This document shows positions 54,401 through 64,000 of a stretch of DNA of 64,000 nucleotides, one piece after another; position 1 is the stretch's first letter, and every line of letters starts with the position of its first letter. Location: NCBI RefSeq assembly GCF_000764305.2, contig NW_025945897.1, positions 62,001-126,000 of the forward strand. Direction: 5' to 3'. This DNA comes from Hyalella azteca (lineage: Eukaryota > Arthropoda > Malacostraca > Amphipoda > Hyalellidae). The position numbers and the translations under genes were made by a program. Under the pieces are notes generated by a model that saw only the letters and a list, made by a program, of their open reading frames with translations, was not told where the DNA came from and did not search any database.

Positions 54401-56553
54401 ACTGTGCGTCTGTGCGCGACTGCTCCCTATATAAGGACCTCAAAATTGGTACCAAAGGTCATTGGTTTTACGAAGGTGACAGTCACGCAAGCACAGTCTG
54501 CAGTCAGCGGACTGTATTTAACGGCCGCAGCCGTGAGGCCTGTGGTGTTACCGTTTTCAAACATTGACTGTCGCGAGAAACCTGGACTCATAGTGGCAAA
54601 CCACAGAATTTTTAGAATCAGTTAGAATCAGGTATCCAGGATACTTTACTGGTCTACTTATAGGACTCACAAATGACCTTGAGGGAGAGTCTAAAAAACT
54701 GTGCTTTGCCACTATGCCTGGACTTATCGTAGCAGTCATGAGTCCAGTGAGCACGTCAAGAAAATCAACATCAACACTACGGCTGCGACTCAGCCGTGAG
54801 ACAATGCGAGAAAGCCACTATTTGTACAACGATTATAACGCACGTCATCAGGAAATTCAAGTTTGAGTTGTACACCGGGACATAGTGGCAAACCAGTGAT
54901 TTTTTAGAATCAGTTCATTTTTAATTTCCTCATTTAGTCAAGATTTTAACAGATTTCTTATGCATGATAATGCTGGTATCTAAGATACTTTACTGGTCTA
55001 CTTATAGGACTCAAAAATGAACTTGAGGAAGAGTCTAAAAAAACTCTCTGCTTTGCCACTATGCACCGGGAGTTATCATCGGTACGGTCATCAGTACGAT
55101 TCTACGATACTGTCACAATTTCCATCAAGAAGCGGTACGGTCACAGTCATCTTCAACCGCAGTACGGCAACGGGCTTGGAATAATATCATCGACGAGCAT
55201 AGTGACAAACCAGAGCTTTTTTAGAATCAGTTCATTTTTAATTTCCTCATTTACTCAAGATTTAAACCAATTTCTTAAGTATGATAATGCTGGTATCCAG
55301 GATACTTTACTGGTCTACCTATAGGACTCAGAAATGAACTTGAGGGAGAGTCTAAAAAACTCTCTGCTTTGCCACTATGTCGACGAGTAAGACTATGCCA
55401 CTATTCCAAGTACAGTCATTGTACCTAAACAACCTACAGTCAGAGTCAGACTGACCGTGACTCGTGAGGCATCTGTAGCAGCAAAGTGAGCAAACACAAT
55501 GGATATGAAGAACAGCGATCGCGAGGACATGTGGCTACAGCAGCAGTACTACCACAGTACCACTTGGAATACGGCTGCAAATGCGCGGCTACAGCTGCGG
55601 TATGGTCGCTGAACAAAAGTGAACATACGGCTATAAAGTATAAACGGGTGCATGAGTTATGGTTGTTTAGGTACAACAGTTGTACGGCTCAATGAAACAG
55701 CAATGTATCAACATTTTCCGGTAAAAGGTTAATAGCTACCCATAGTGACAAAGCAGAGAATTTTTTAGACTCTCCCTCAAGTTCATTTTTGAGTCCTATA
55801 AGTAGACCAGTAAAGTATCATGGATACCAGCATTATCATACTTAAGAAATTGGTTTAAATCTTGAGTTTCTGAGGAAATTAAAAATGAACTGATTCCAAA
55901 AAAGCTCTGGTTTGCCACTATGTAGCTACCTACTATAAGACCACCGTCTCTCAATCATCCTGCCTTAATTTCAACTTTAGGCTAACTACCTAGGTATGCT
56001 TATAGATAACTAATATTCATAATTCAGGACTCAGGAGAAAGTTAGTCATTTAGTTGTATATGCATGTAGTATTTAGACCAGCATAGTGAAGTGTGAACTT
56101 GATTCCTAGTGAATCCTGGATGCTAAAAACTCTTAAGTGATGATTATACCATTATGCTGTTTGTGAGTGCCACTCCCTTTCCTTCATAGTCAAAGAAAAG
56201 TTTGAAACCAACTAAGACAATGTGAATAAAATAACGTGCTGCCTAAATCAGCTCCACGTTGGTTGTGATTGTGACAAACGATCGCCTAGAACTACAAGGT
56301 AGGTACAAGCCTACCTAAACGTAGCACCCTTTGGTAAAGAAATGAGATTTCCTGAAGATACTGGGAGCGAAAGCTGAAATAAGAGCTTCAAAACAACAAG
56401 TTTGGAGGATGAACATAATTCACAGTTCGTAATTCCCGCTATCCTCTGTGAGAGGTTAAGTTTCGCCAAGTTCAGTGATCATATACAGGAAATTCTAGTT
56501 TAGAAGCTCCAATTTTGATTGAAAAACTCGAACTTACCGTAATTATCACTCAT
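45443..56553 (-). CDS. Zinc finger plus two Myb/SANT-like domain protein, 8 exons
   Basis: The exons in transcript order are 56553-56538, 51043-50927, 49827-49589, 49394-49242, 48805-48681, 47675-47201, 46726-46522 and 46254-45443. Phases join perfectly, giving 2142 nt (713 aa plus TAG). The start is MSDNY, a 16-nt coding exon whose phase-1 donor completes Glu with exon 2. Residues 45-83 hold a U1-like C2H2 finger (DWLEPIQNDPYSAYCNVC, then H76 and H82). Residues about 125-217 form a Myb/SANT-like or MADF-type domain (CQRKWESLRKSYERV). Residues about 340-440 form a second (FWEEVSHNLLKRYCEV, CRYKWRQLLGQYKRMFERR). The C-terminus has a basic RGRGQ patch and acidic and Ser-rich tails. It is probably a nuclear DNA-binding protein, possibly transposase-derived. 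I do not recognise an ortholog. Confidence 0.82.
47757..47825. repeat. Three-copy 25-bp tandem repeat
   Basis: Three units of GTGAGTGAACATTTAATTTA lie about 80 bp upstream, in transcript sense, of the exon 6 acceptor of the minus-strand gene. Confidence 0.7.
47922..48502. mobile_element. Mariner-like element with about 120-bp inverted repeats
   Basis: It lies in intron 5 of the zinc-finger/SANT gene. Ends are CAGGGTGTTTCAGAATTAAG and its reverse complement, flanked by TA on both sides (47920-47921, 48503-48504). The inverted repeats run about 120 bp with about one mismatch. Between them the minus strand keeps a decayed ORF (48048-48296; SITEVQRDYRIHFKTRI) resembling the N-terminal helix-turn-helix of mariner/DUF4817-type transposases. 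The catalytic domain is gone, so this is a deletion derivative. Confidence 0.85.
50332..50592. mobile_element. Palindromic Tc1-type MITE (261 bp)
   Basis: A near-perfect hairpin: CAGTGGGGGGAAATAAATAT opens it and the reverse complement closes it, with TA on each side (50330-50331, 50593-50594). Each arm is about 115-120 bp and is the terminal segment of the Tc1-like element at 16943, including ATTCGTACACTTGAAAAAT and the ACTTACATACATTAAAATAC block. It lies in intron 2 of the zinc-finger/SANT gene. Non-coding. Confidence 0.9.
52524..54265. mobile_element. Non-autonomous hAT element C2 (1.74 kb)
   Basis: The left end is CAGTGGTTCCCAAACTTTTT and the right end TTTGGGAACCACA. Flanks GCAATATA (52516-52523) and GCAGTATA (54266-54273) are an 8-bp target duplication with one substitution. 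The interior parallels 15419-16845 block by block (ACGGTGATGTTYAGCTTGTG, GTTATACAGATATAGGAGGA, GAGCATGTATTGCTGTTTAA-like segments), with about 300 extra bases. No transposase. It sits in intron 1 of the zinc-finger/SANT gene. Confidence 0.88.
54589..54716 (+). mobile_element. hAT-type MITE family D, copy 1
   Basis: Termini are CATAGTGGCAAA and TTTGCCACTATG. A perfect 8-bp duplication CCTGGACT flanks it (54581-54588, 54717-54724). This copy is 128 bp, shortened internally relative to the other three. Confidence 0.9.
54881..55063 (+). mobile_element. hAT-type MITE family D, copy 2
   Basis: A 183-bp copy with CATAGTGGCAAA / TTTGCCACTATG ends. A perfect 8-bp duplication CACCGGGA flanks it (54873-54880, 55064-55071). 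The interior includes TTCATTTTTAATTTCCTCAT and GATACTTTACTGGTCTACTT. Confidence 0.92.
55198..55379 (+). mobile_element. hAT-type MITE family D, copy 3
   Basis: A 182-bp copy with ends CATAGTGACAAA / TTTGCCACTATG and a perfect duplication TCGACGAG (55190-55197, 55380-55387). Same orientation as copies 1 and 2. Confidence 0.92.
55741..55922 (-). mobile_element. hAT-type MITE family D, copy 4 (inverted)
   Basis: A 182-bp copy in opposite orientation to the other three, with a perfect 8-bp duplication TAGCTACC (55733-55740, 55923-55930). Its presence makes it the fourth insertion of one family in 1.35 kb. Confidence 0.92.
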
Positions 56554-58986
56554 ATTATTAACCGCTTTATTTTTAGTCAACAAGGATTGCCAATTTTCAA
56601 ATTTTTGTTTTAAATATAATGTTTATAACGCTAATTTCGGTGTTGCCAAATGAAGTGAGTGAAATGTTCGCTCTATTTCAGGGCGAGCCTCGAGAAGCAA
56701 ACATTCTCACTGTCTTCGTATTAGTGGATTTACCTTACTTCTCACTAAATAATTGTAATTGAAATAAAAATTGAATATAGCTACCAGAAGTTTAAAAAAT
56801 TGAGTTCTTTAATAACAATATTCCGTTTGTTTATTCCCATATATTGAAATTAAAAAGTTCATGAAAGATTGTTGCCTAATTTTAATTGCGACAGTTAACT
56901 TGAACTCTTGAAGGACAGTATCAAGCATGTATCTAATGAATAGCGGAAAAATAATGAGCAAACTTTGCTGAAATTCCATAGATTTGAACGCCATACCTCA
57001 GTCAGAAATGGATGCACCGTAATAAAATAAACTAGATGAGATGTTTATGGTGTTTAATCTCACTTTTGAAACGCATTATATTTTGTTCATTACTATGTGA
57101 ATTTTTTACATTATTAATGTATCAGTTAATACAGTCAAGTATCTTAAGTATTGAAAAGTTTTCGGCGTATGCATTTGCTCAGAGTTCAATTTGAATCCTT
57201 TCTCATCTCATTGATCTATTTGGCTCCTAAAAGCAACACTATTCTATTCAGAGAAAACCTCAATGTAAAAAATAACATGAGGCAAGTTGGTAAACAGCGA
57301 TGGTTTAGTGTCATTTATTTTACACGTAATTAAGCAGTCAAAATAAGTTACGTGATATCAATGAATACTTCTAACGAACGCCTTCACGTACAGTTTTGTA
57401 GATACTAATATCGAATTCGAAAATTCTAGTAAAGATAGCGTACAAATTGGTTATTTCCAATATTCACTTTTGCGATGTTGTAACGATATTCGTTTATTTA
57501 CAACCATTTAGATATTACCTGCAAGATCCACGTCAAGTTGCTGAGATGCGCTTCACCTGTGCTCCACCAGCTTTCCTGGACATTACATTAAAAGTAACTT
57601 CGACCGCCAGCTAGCCGCTTCGAAGGCGTAGCACTTTATTTTCTTTCATGAACGCTTTTTATATTTTCTTTTCAACTACGCTTTGAATACAAATGTTCAA
57701 ACAATCACAAACCGTTACTGAAAAATTATTCAAGCATTTTTAGCGCATTTTCTCATTTATGGTAAAAATGCCCTTTTATGCTCGCCGTGACCGTCCGTCT
57801 ATCTGTACGTCCGTCCGTGACTTTACGTTTTCGTCAACGATAAAATGCGCGCTCTGTCACTCACTGCAGTGAGTACTGAGTAACATTTTTTAAATTGCGA
57901 ATTTTCTAGAAAAATCTCGAAGTTAAGTCATGGTCAGCTGTCCACCTCCAAACTTCGTTGAAATACGATGCGTTGTAGGAATAAGAATTGGGGTGCGTGC
58001 TGACCTCCGGTCAAGATCTTTATATCGGTCATTCACGCTGCATAAAAAATCTTTTACTTGCGTAAATAACAATTTAAATGTTTACGTCACACTCGGCAGT
58101 TAAAAAGTTCAGTTAACAAGTATTCACTACAATCCTAAAAGACTAAAACATTCAGTTATACATGTCAACATCCTGAAAAAAATGTACAAAGGCAAGAATT
58201 GATTGAAATTCAGTATATATACCATAAAATTCACTCTACAACTTCTTAAATTCAATCGGCACACTAAATAATTACCGATGTTTTGCAGTTCAAATTAATA
58301 TACATCAAGAGGAACAACTCCGGTAAATTTCGAACATGGTTAATGAAAGGCACTTAATTCACAACACATTATACTGGGAGTTGGTAAATAAAGAACGAGT
58401 ATGATACAATACCATTATTAGGTAATCGAAAGCAGAACATTGAGGTATTGAAGGAGTTCAAGTTCAAAAATAATAATGCGTCTCATTAAAATCGCTTTAG
58501 CAGGAATAATAAATTATTCAACAGCAAGTTCATAGTGCATACAGCTCTTGTACCTTTCATTCATTGAAAAATACATATCAATATATACAGTGAAAAACGA
58601 AATAGAAACGAGTACGAAAATTTCTCATGTAATAGATCATGCCAAATATTCCTTGGCACATGAGTAAACTCGCATCCATAGATGCCAAAATGGTTGATTT
58701 ATTGTACGTTGGCATCGAACCAAAATGTGATCAAAAAGATCCTGATAATTTCCACGAACATTATAGTTGACCCAAACAACGTATAGCTACAACACTTATA
58801 ACTAAAATTTCCCGCTTAAAATGAATTTCATAGCAAACAAAACAAACAATATATATATAACTGGTATAATGGTAATGGATGTTAAAAAACGAAAATAAAG
58901 CACGAATATTTCAGCAAGTGAATGCCGTGAGTCAGGAGTGGTTTAGCATAACGAAAACATGAGGAAGCGGGCATCGAAAGCGCGAT
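56554..58986. other. Intergenic between the zinc-finger/SANT and SOCS genes
   Basis: No coding feature is recognised. The proximal part must contain the promoter and 5' UTR of the minus-strand zinc-finger/SANT gene. The distal part contains the 3' UTR of the SOCS gene (minus-strand AATAAA candidate at about 58698-58703). A CCGTCCGTCTATCTGTACGT run at about 57790 is simple-sequence-like. Confidence 0.4.
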
Positions 58987-61900
58987 CTAGTGATCAAAAC
59001 GACGGATCCTCACCAACTGTTTGTAGTGATATTCTCTTAGGTAATTACGAAGGAATTTAGGCAGTCTGAGCTTATTGATACCATCGTACGTTGTAGCGGA
59101 ACAAATGGTCGCACGGCACAAATGCTGTAGAGGGAACGGGAAGGTTCGAGAAAGAGGCACCGTGAGCATGGGCTCGAAAAACATGCAGCAAGAAGGATCT
59201 TTGTAATGCTGAATTAGACCACACACTGTATCCGATGCAAACACGTCGGGATCATGGGAGTCGAAGCTGAACTTGTGACTGCCCTGTTCAATGCGGGCAT
59301 GGAGAGACTTCCCATACCGTCGAAATGACACTGAAAACAAGTAGTCAGTTTGGGCGGAGTCTCGCAAGAGAAAAGTGCCTTCAGGGCGGTTTTCCAGTAA
59401 AGTTTCTGCTTCGTAACGATCCATTTTCCCCCAATAAAAGCTACATCCAGTAATAGTAAGAAGATCAGGTACAAGACAATGGATGTAGTCGATCTGGGTG
59501 TGAACCGTTTGAACTGCTTCAAGTTCTTCAATTTCCTGATGCTTCCGCAGACGACTATCATGCAAATGGGAGAGTAAAGAGGACTCAGACTGCAGGGACT
59601 TTTCAATTGCTTTCCTTTCAGCCACATTACTGCAAGTCCATGGTCGAGGCATAGTGCCTCTTGTTGAACAAGATTCACGAGTTACAGCACCGGAATCGGT
59701 AGATTTGCTGGCGATGCACTCAGCGCTATCCTTCAAGAGAGCATTTTGACCTAAAAATATTTGAAACGAAGATTCAGATGTGGCTTTTTGGTAACGGTGT
59801 GTCAGGGTAGACTTTTGCCTCTGATCTACACTGCAAGATGAACGTTCACCATTAGAAGAGAAGTTTGAATTAATTGGAGTCAGATTCAAGGGACCTAGAT
59901 CAAAGTTGGCGCTTGTCGAGCAAGGTGTTGTAATGCCATCACTTGACAAGCTTGCCGGCAGTGCAGGACGGGTTATGCCGGCCCTATTAGCCAGAGTTGC
60001 ACACATGCGCAGGAATGACGCTGAATGCTTACTTTTCCTTAAAGAAATGCCTGACAATTCCTTAGTAGGATATTTCATTTTCTTGCACACGAACTTCTGA
60101 ATGGCAGACTTCAAAGAATGATTGCCGGATGAGGTTGAGAGACTGAGCGTCGACAAGATGGTCTCTTTTTGAACTCCTTTCATGATCGAGCAATCATCAT
60201 TACTTTCTTCACTTGGAACTTCTGGGATAGAAAGATCATTGCGAGGCTTTGAATTTAGATCAGATAATGTATTCATTAACTGAGTTCCACACGAACGGCA
60301 CACATGACTACAGACACTTGCAGTGTCGGAATCAATACCACCAAAATTCTCACCAAAACCTCTAGATGATTTTACACCAACATTTGACGTCCGAGGCAGA
60401 TATGCACTCAAATTATTCAAGGTGGAAGCAGACGCCTTGCAGTCGTCATTGAAGTTGAACCTGGAACCATCAACCCTCGATAAAGGCCAGCCCGTGTGTG
60501 ACTGACAGTACCTATCACTGCACTGCAGGTTTGACCGAGTGTTGAAGTTCAAGGAACTAGATAGAATGTTTTCAGCAGGACGAGTCATGTTGTGATAATG
60601 ATAGCAATGTTGTGTCGAAGCAACATCCAGAGCTCGCTCGTCAGCATCACAGTTCGAATTATGATCAATATTCGGCCTCACTTTAGGCGAAGACGCATCA
60701 CAGCACACATGATTGGTGGCTCCATGAATCTTTTGACTGGCAGAAGACGTTTGATGCTTGAAGAGATACTTGATAGAAGGATCCTCGCTGACCGCATCAT
60801 GGTCAGGAGTTGAATGACGCGATTGCATTTCCAAGCATTTGCAATCGTCTATCAGCCTGAGTGAATCCTTTTCCGTCGAAACACCTTTATTGGCATTTAA
60901 TAAATCCACCGTTTGAAAAGCAGAAAGATCAATAACATTTTCAGGGATATAAGCCTTGGCCTCAGTAGAATTAAATGATTCACTCTTGCGGCCTTTACAA
61001 CATCTCCCATAAATCTTGCCCAATCCATCAACTGATTGACAATAATGGTTTTGTAGGAAAGAACTTTTGCTCGTAGGATTATGTTCAGAAAAATGTAAAC
61101 TAGACTGGTAACTTTCGGGACTATCTATTATTTCAACATGACATTCGACACCACAAGACTTCATGCTCTTATTTGGACTATTCTTCTCATCTCCATTCCT
61201 GCTGATAGATGTTCCAGCCTTGACAACAAACTTTTTATCACGTACACTAGGCTCACTATTAATGGATTGCTTGGTAATGGTTTCAGAGGCTTCAGTAAAG
61301 AAGGAAATATCAGAGAGTCTCATTTTGCAAGAAGCTTCACTAATCAAATTTGTCCTTTGTAGCCCTTGTGAAGAGCACTGATCACAAGTGCAGAAATTAG
61401 AGGAAACGTGAAAATCTAAAGGAGTTACTTTGGAGACAATTTTTCCACTAGAGTTCACACAATCTTTCATTGTGTTTGAACCATATAACTTTTGAGCAAA
61501 CCATGGAGATTTTTCTTCAACATCATTAGAGAGAATGAAGCTTGGTTTAAATTGATCAGCAACTAAGTCTTTGGAAGTGGAATCTGTACAATTTGTTGAC
61601 ACTAAATCTGAGCATGAAACAGCCATTGGTGTATTTTGTCTACAATTAATAATGCTTGAATCTACATCCACAGCCAAACCATTATTAATAACCATATCAT
61701 CTAAAGACAGGGTGCGGATCTGATCACATTTTTGATCTTCACTCGGCAAAACGCGATCCTCAATTCCGGTAATATGAACCTCAATTTCTTGCTCTTCTGA
61801 CATGCATGCCAAGAAATTGCAACCATTCAAAATTTTACTATCCCCACATATAGAGTGCTGATTAATAGTTGAACTTGAGTGGGAATCTAGAGATGGTGAA

Positions 61901-62301
61901 TTTGAGGCCATAGATCGAATGCATGAATGACTTTCAGACCTGTGAGAGAAAGGTGCTGGGTTGGGTAAATGGTTTTTTGGGTTGTCTGAAGTAGGCACTG
62001 CACTGGAATTTTTCAATCCCTCGTTGATGGTAAGTTTATCAGATTTATTTGAAAATTTTGATTCCAAAAAAGAATGGCCTCCAATTTTATCAGCTGACAT
62101 GTTAAAGTTAAATGTTACACTAGTAAAATCATCATTTCCAGTGTTGAGTTTTTTCCCAATAATTTCAGTACTTGTATCATCAGTGTTGCAAGTATCTTCA
62201 TTTTCACTGATCTTCACGACTTCATCAATATGTAACATCTCTGAAGATTTTCTACAGCTACTTTCATTTAAATTAATATCATAACTGCTTGCTCTTTCCA
62301 T
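58987..62301 (-). CDS. SOCS5: Suppressor of cytokine signalling, SOCS4/5 (Socs36E) type
   Basis: A single uninterrupted coding exon of 1104 codons. The first about 950 residues are Ser/Asn/Cys-rich and lack a fold signal, much longer than the N-terminus of vertebrate SOCS5 (about 540 aa in total). The SH2 domain begins at about 955 ([20 protein letters not shown]) with the phosphotyrosine-binding Arg of GTFLLRDS at about 980, then [20 protein letters not shown] and a [10 protein letters not shown] helix. The C-terminal SOCS box (about 1060-1104; [40 protein letters not shown]) matches SOCS4/5. Such proteins recruit elongin B/C-cullin 5 to ubiquitinate receptors and damp JAK/STAT and EGFR signalling. 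A splice acceptor (TTTCTTCAG) lies 4 bases before the ATG, so the 5' UTR is spliced. Confidence 0.93.
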   Translation of the reverse strand: MERASSYDINLNESSCRKSSEMLHIDEVVKISENEDTCNTDDTSTEIIGKKLNTGNDDFTSVTFNFNMSADKIGGHSFLESKFSNKSDKLTINEGLKNSSAVPTSDNPKNHLPNPAPFSHRSESHSCIRSMASNSPSLDSHSSSTINQHSICGDSKILNGCNFLACMSEEQEIEVHITGIEDRVLPSEDQKCDQIRTLSLDDMVINNGLAVDVDSSIINCRQNTPMAVSCSDLVSTNCTDSTSKDLVADQFKPSFILSNDVEEKSPWFAQKLYGSNTMKDCVNSSGKIVSKVTPLDFHVSSNFCTCDQCSSQGLQRTNLISEASCKMRLSDISFFTEASETITKQSINSEPSVRDKKFVVKAGTSISRNGDEKNSPNKSMKSCGVECHVEIIDSPESYQSSLHFSEHNPTSKSSFLQNHYCQSVDGLGKIYGRCCKGRKSESFNSTEAKAYIPENVIDLSAFQTVDLLNANKGVSTEKDSLRLIDDCKCLEMQSRHSTPDHDAVSEDPSIKYLFKHQTSSASQKIHGATNHVCCDASSPKVRPNIDHNSNCDADERALDVASTQHCYHYHNMTRPAENILSSSLNFNTRSNLQCSDRYCQSHTGWPLSRVDGSRFNFNDDCKASASTLNNLSAYLPRTSNVGVKSSRGFGENFGGIDSDTASVCSHVCRSCGTQLMNTLSDLNSKPRNDLSIPEVPSEESNDDCSIMKGVQKETILSTLSLSTSSGNHSLKSAIQKFVCKKMKYPTKELSGISLRKSKHSASFLRMCATLANRAGITRPALPASLSSDGITTPCSTSANFDLGPLNLTPINSNFSSNGERSSCSVDQRQKSTLTHRYQKATSESSFQIFLGQNALLKDSAECIASKSTDSGAVTRESCSTRGTMPRPWTCSNVAERKAIEKSLQSESSLLSHLHDSRLRKHQEIEELEAVQTVHTQIDYIHCLVPDLLTITGCSFYWGKMDRYEAETLLENRPEGTFLLRDSAQTDYLFSVSFRRYGKSLHARIEQGSHKFSFDSHDPDVFASDTVCGLIQHYKDPSCCMFFEPMLTVPLSRTFPFPLQHLCRATICSATTYDGINKLRLPKFLRNYLREYHYKQLVRIRRFDH

Positions 62302-62304
62302 CTT

Positions 62305-62790
62305 CCTGAAGAAATACCACTTAAAGTTGATTTTTCACAATCATCACAAAATAAATTGGAAGGAATTGATCTTCATAGAAATATTAATTGGGAATCACCC
62401 AGCAGGGATGATCAACAGAATCCACCAAGATCCCTGAAAAAAAAAATTCAATGCCACCATTATCAGCAAATCAAATACTTATACATAATTACTAAATATA
62501 GAATCAAGTTCATACCATTTTTAAAGACTACTCCAAGATAAAATTAAAATTTTCTCAGAATTCTTTGAGATAACTTTTATAGAAATAACATAAAACATAA
62601 ATATTAATTATTCTCCAGTGGCTGCTTGACACAACAATTGTTGAATTTTAGAATCATAGAGGTAAACAGGCCAGAAAAGAAGGATTTATAGAATTCTATT
62701 GAAGTTAAAAAATGAAGTGCAAAATGCTAATAAGTCATACCTAATGGTGCGTCCATCTCACTTGGGCTGCCGTCTGGTCAACCGTTTATA
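62305..62790 (-). promoter_or_regulatory. Spliced 5' UTR of SOCS5 with a candidate upstream ORF
   Basis: On the minus strand a 50-nt exon is suggested at 62790-62741 (TTTCAG|TATAAACGG to CCATTAG|GTATGA). Acceptors follow at 62433 (long T-run then CAG) and at 62305 (TTTCTTCAG). The small exon contains an ATG (MDAPL) that, spliced to 62433, stays open for about 21 codons and stops before the main ATG. It would be a short upstream ORF that could limit SOCS translation. Predicted from splice consensus only. Confidence 0.45.
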
Positions 62791-63707
62791 CTGAAATAAA
62801 AAGAATGATAATGGGTATGGGGAAAAACACTTTGCATGCTAAAACCAAAAAAAAAAAAAATAAAAAGGTATATAATTACACAATGACAAGTCTAGCAGCA
62901 ATTTAATTAGGGATCCTGAAAAATAAGTATATATGTAGAGGTTGGACAAAATAAGGGAAGCATCCAACATTTTTATATCATAATGTTGTGGGAAGCCCAT
63001 TTCAGTGATACTGCAAGGAAGTAGGATTTCCCTACTAGGGGTCCTGCACACCCCCCTCTCCTGAGATGCAATGTAATGTGAAATTAAGGTACGAAATTAA
63101 AGCAAAAGTATGTATCAATTTCAGTGTTGACATCATAGTAGAGTGCTCACTATTTGCTATGCATCACTAACTTAATCATGTTAAAGTTAATGTAAAGGAT
63201 ATTTTTGTGGATTTAGTGCACTCCTTAGGTTTATCATGTTAATCTGTTTTTGCTTTTCAGACTGGGTAAAGCAGGCAAACTTGAAAATACCATTATACAA
63301 GGTTATAGACCCCCGTGCCTCGGTTTTGCGCTTATTCTTTCTCTTCTCTGTTCACTGTATATACCTGGTTCTTCTTGTTGTGTTGTTCAATAAATTGTTA
63401 AATAAACACAAGGAAAAGTCTAATAAAAAGGTGGTTTGGGATGGTTGTAGGGGAGGTGGAGACCATCACCAATTCCTTGTTTTCTTGACACCCTCGCAAC
63501 AAACACCCTCAGGCCCAAAACGTGGCTGGTAGCACGATAAATAGAGTCCTACAACAATAATTTTTGAACATATTATGAACATTAAAAACATGACATATTT
63601 TCATGTTTTATTCCCTGTTGTTGCTGCTAGTTGATATATTATTCTTGCATAGATATTTTTAGCAAATTGTTATGCCTATAACTTAACCTGTAACCTATGT
63701 ACCGTAT
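62791..63707. other. Flank with Tc1-type terminus
   Basis: At about 62940 GGTTGGACAAAATAAGGGAA resembles the terminal repeat of a known class of Tc1/mariner elements and points toward the transposase fragment starting at 63708. The roughly 750-bp spacing is longer than expected, so something may be inserted between them. No host gene is seen. Confidence 0.45.
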
Positions 63708-64000
63708 TTGGCAAACCTCTCAGACTTCAAGAGAGGCCAAATTGTTGGTACCTGTATATCACTTCCCAAAATGCTTGACATTTCTAGAGGTACTGTCTCA
63801 AACGTAATGACTGCTTTTGAAAGAGAAGAAAAAATGTCCTCAGTAAATCACCAGTCTGGTCAAGAGTCAAAGTTGTCTGAGAGACTGTCAGTACCTAAAT
63901 GAAATTGTGAGAGACAATAGAAAGACCACATCTGTTAAAATTACTGCAGACCTCAATGGACACCTACTGAACCCAGTTTCAATAAAGTCCAAGAGCTGCA
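63708..64000 (+). pseudogene. Tc1-like transposase, N-terminal DNA-binding part, frameshifted
   Basis: LSDFKRGQIVGTCISLPKML and DISRGTVSNVMTAFER form the paired helix-turn-helix of a Tc1 transposase, with a small deletion before LPKML. After a frameshift near 63880 the protein continues YLNEIVRDNRKTTSVKITAD and LNGHLLNPVS, then runs off the window. The catalytic domain is not in view. Confidence 0.88.

Noticed and set aside
59214..59678. 154-codon minus ORF overlapping the SOCS SH2 region
   Set aside because: Shadow frame of the SOCS coding exon.

Overview
The window is a eukaryotic, animal-type sequence and most likely comes from an arthropod; a crustacean is my guess. It is AT-rich and spliced with GT-AG introns. 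It is crowded with non-LTR retrotransposons and with Tc1/mariner, hAT and piggyBac-like DNA elements, and it carries three host genes. Nothing looks bacterial, and I see no CRISPR array, operon, tRNA or rRNA. The assembly is a draft: there is a 518-base run of N (7988-8505), single N bases at 6228 and 10638, and an uncut Nextera/Tn5 adapter junction at 29139-29176.

Layout. 1-15.4 kb is a graveyard of nested transposable elements: a PHD-finger/endonuclease/RT retrotransposon broken by two copies of one MITE, a 0.8 kb foldback palindrome split by a second retrotransposon, a third truncated retrotransposon ending at a piggyBac-like TTAA end, and a dispersed repeat present two to three times. 15.4-17.6 kb holds a non-autonomous hAT element with a perfect 8-bp target duplication and a rearranged Tc1 element. 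18.9-38.3 kb (+) is a 22-exon gene, reconstructed by splice phase, encoding about 12 ankyrin repeats fused to an XK-related (XKR) multi-pass membrane domain (1641 aa). It has a possible in-frame stop-readthrough extension of 167 codons. 38.3-45.4 kb is mostly unrecognised non-coding DNA. 45.4-56.6 kb (-) is an 8-exon gene encoding a U1-like C2H2 zinc finger plus two Myb/SANT-like (trihelix/MADF-type) domains (713 aa); its introns are loaded with mariner, Tc1 and hAT elements. 59.0-62.3 kb (-) is an intronless coding exon for a SOCS4/5 (Socs36E-type) SH2/SOCS-box protein with spliced 5' UTR exons. The right end carries a decayed Tc1 transposase.

The most striking signals are in the ankyrin-XKR gene. 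At least eight of its splice junctions are embedded in or abut minisatellites, and at five of them the repeat unit itself contains the splice site. One exon (31987-32118) has five copies of its acceptor at an exact 37-bp period. It is followed by 18 copies of its donor at 15/18-bp spacing, all in one open frame, so alternative donor choice could lengthen the ankyrin-to-membrane linker by up to 85 residues. The three host genes show no evident pathway link to one another. SOCS5 would act in JAK/STAT or EGFR feedback, XKR proteins in lipid scrambling or membrane remodelling, and the zinc-finger/SANT protein in DNA binding.
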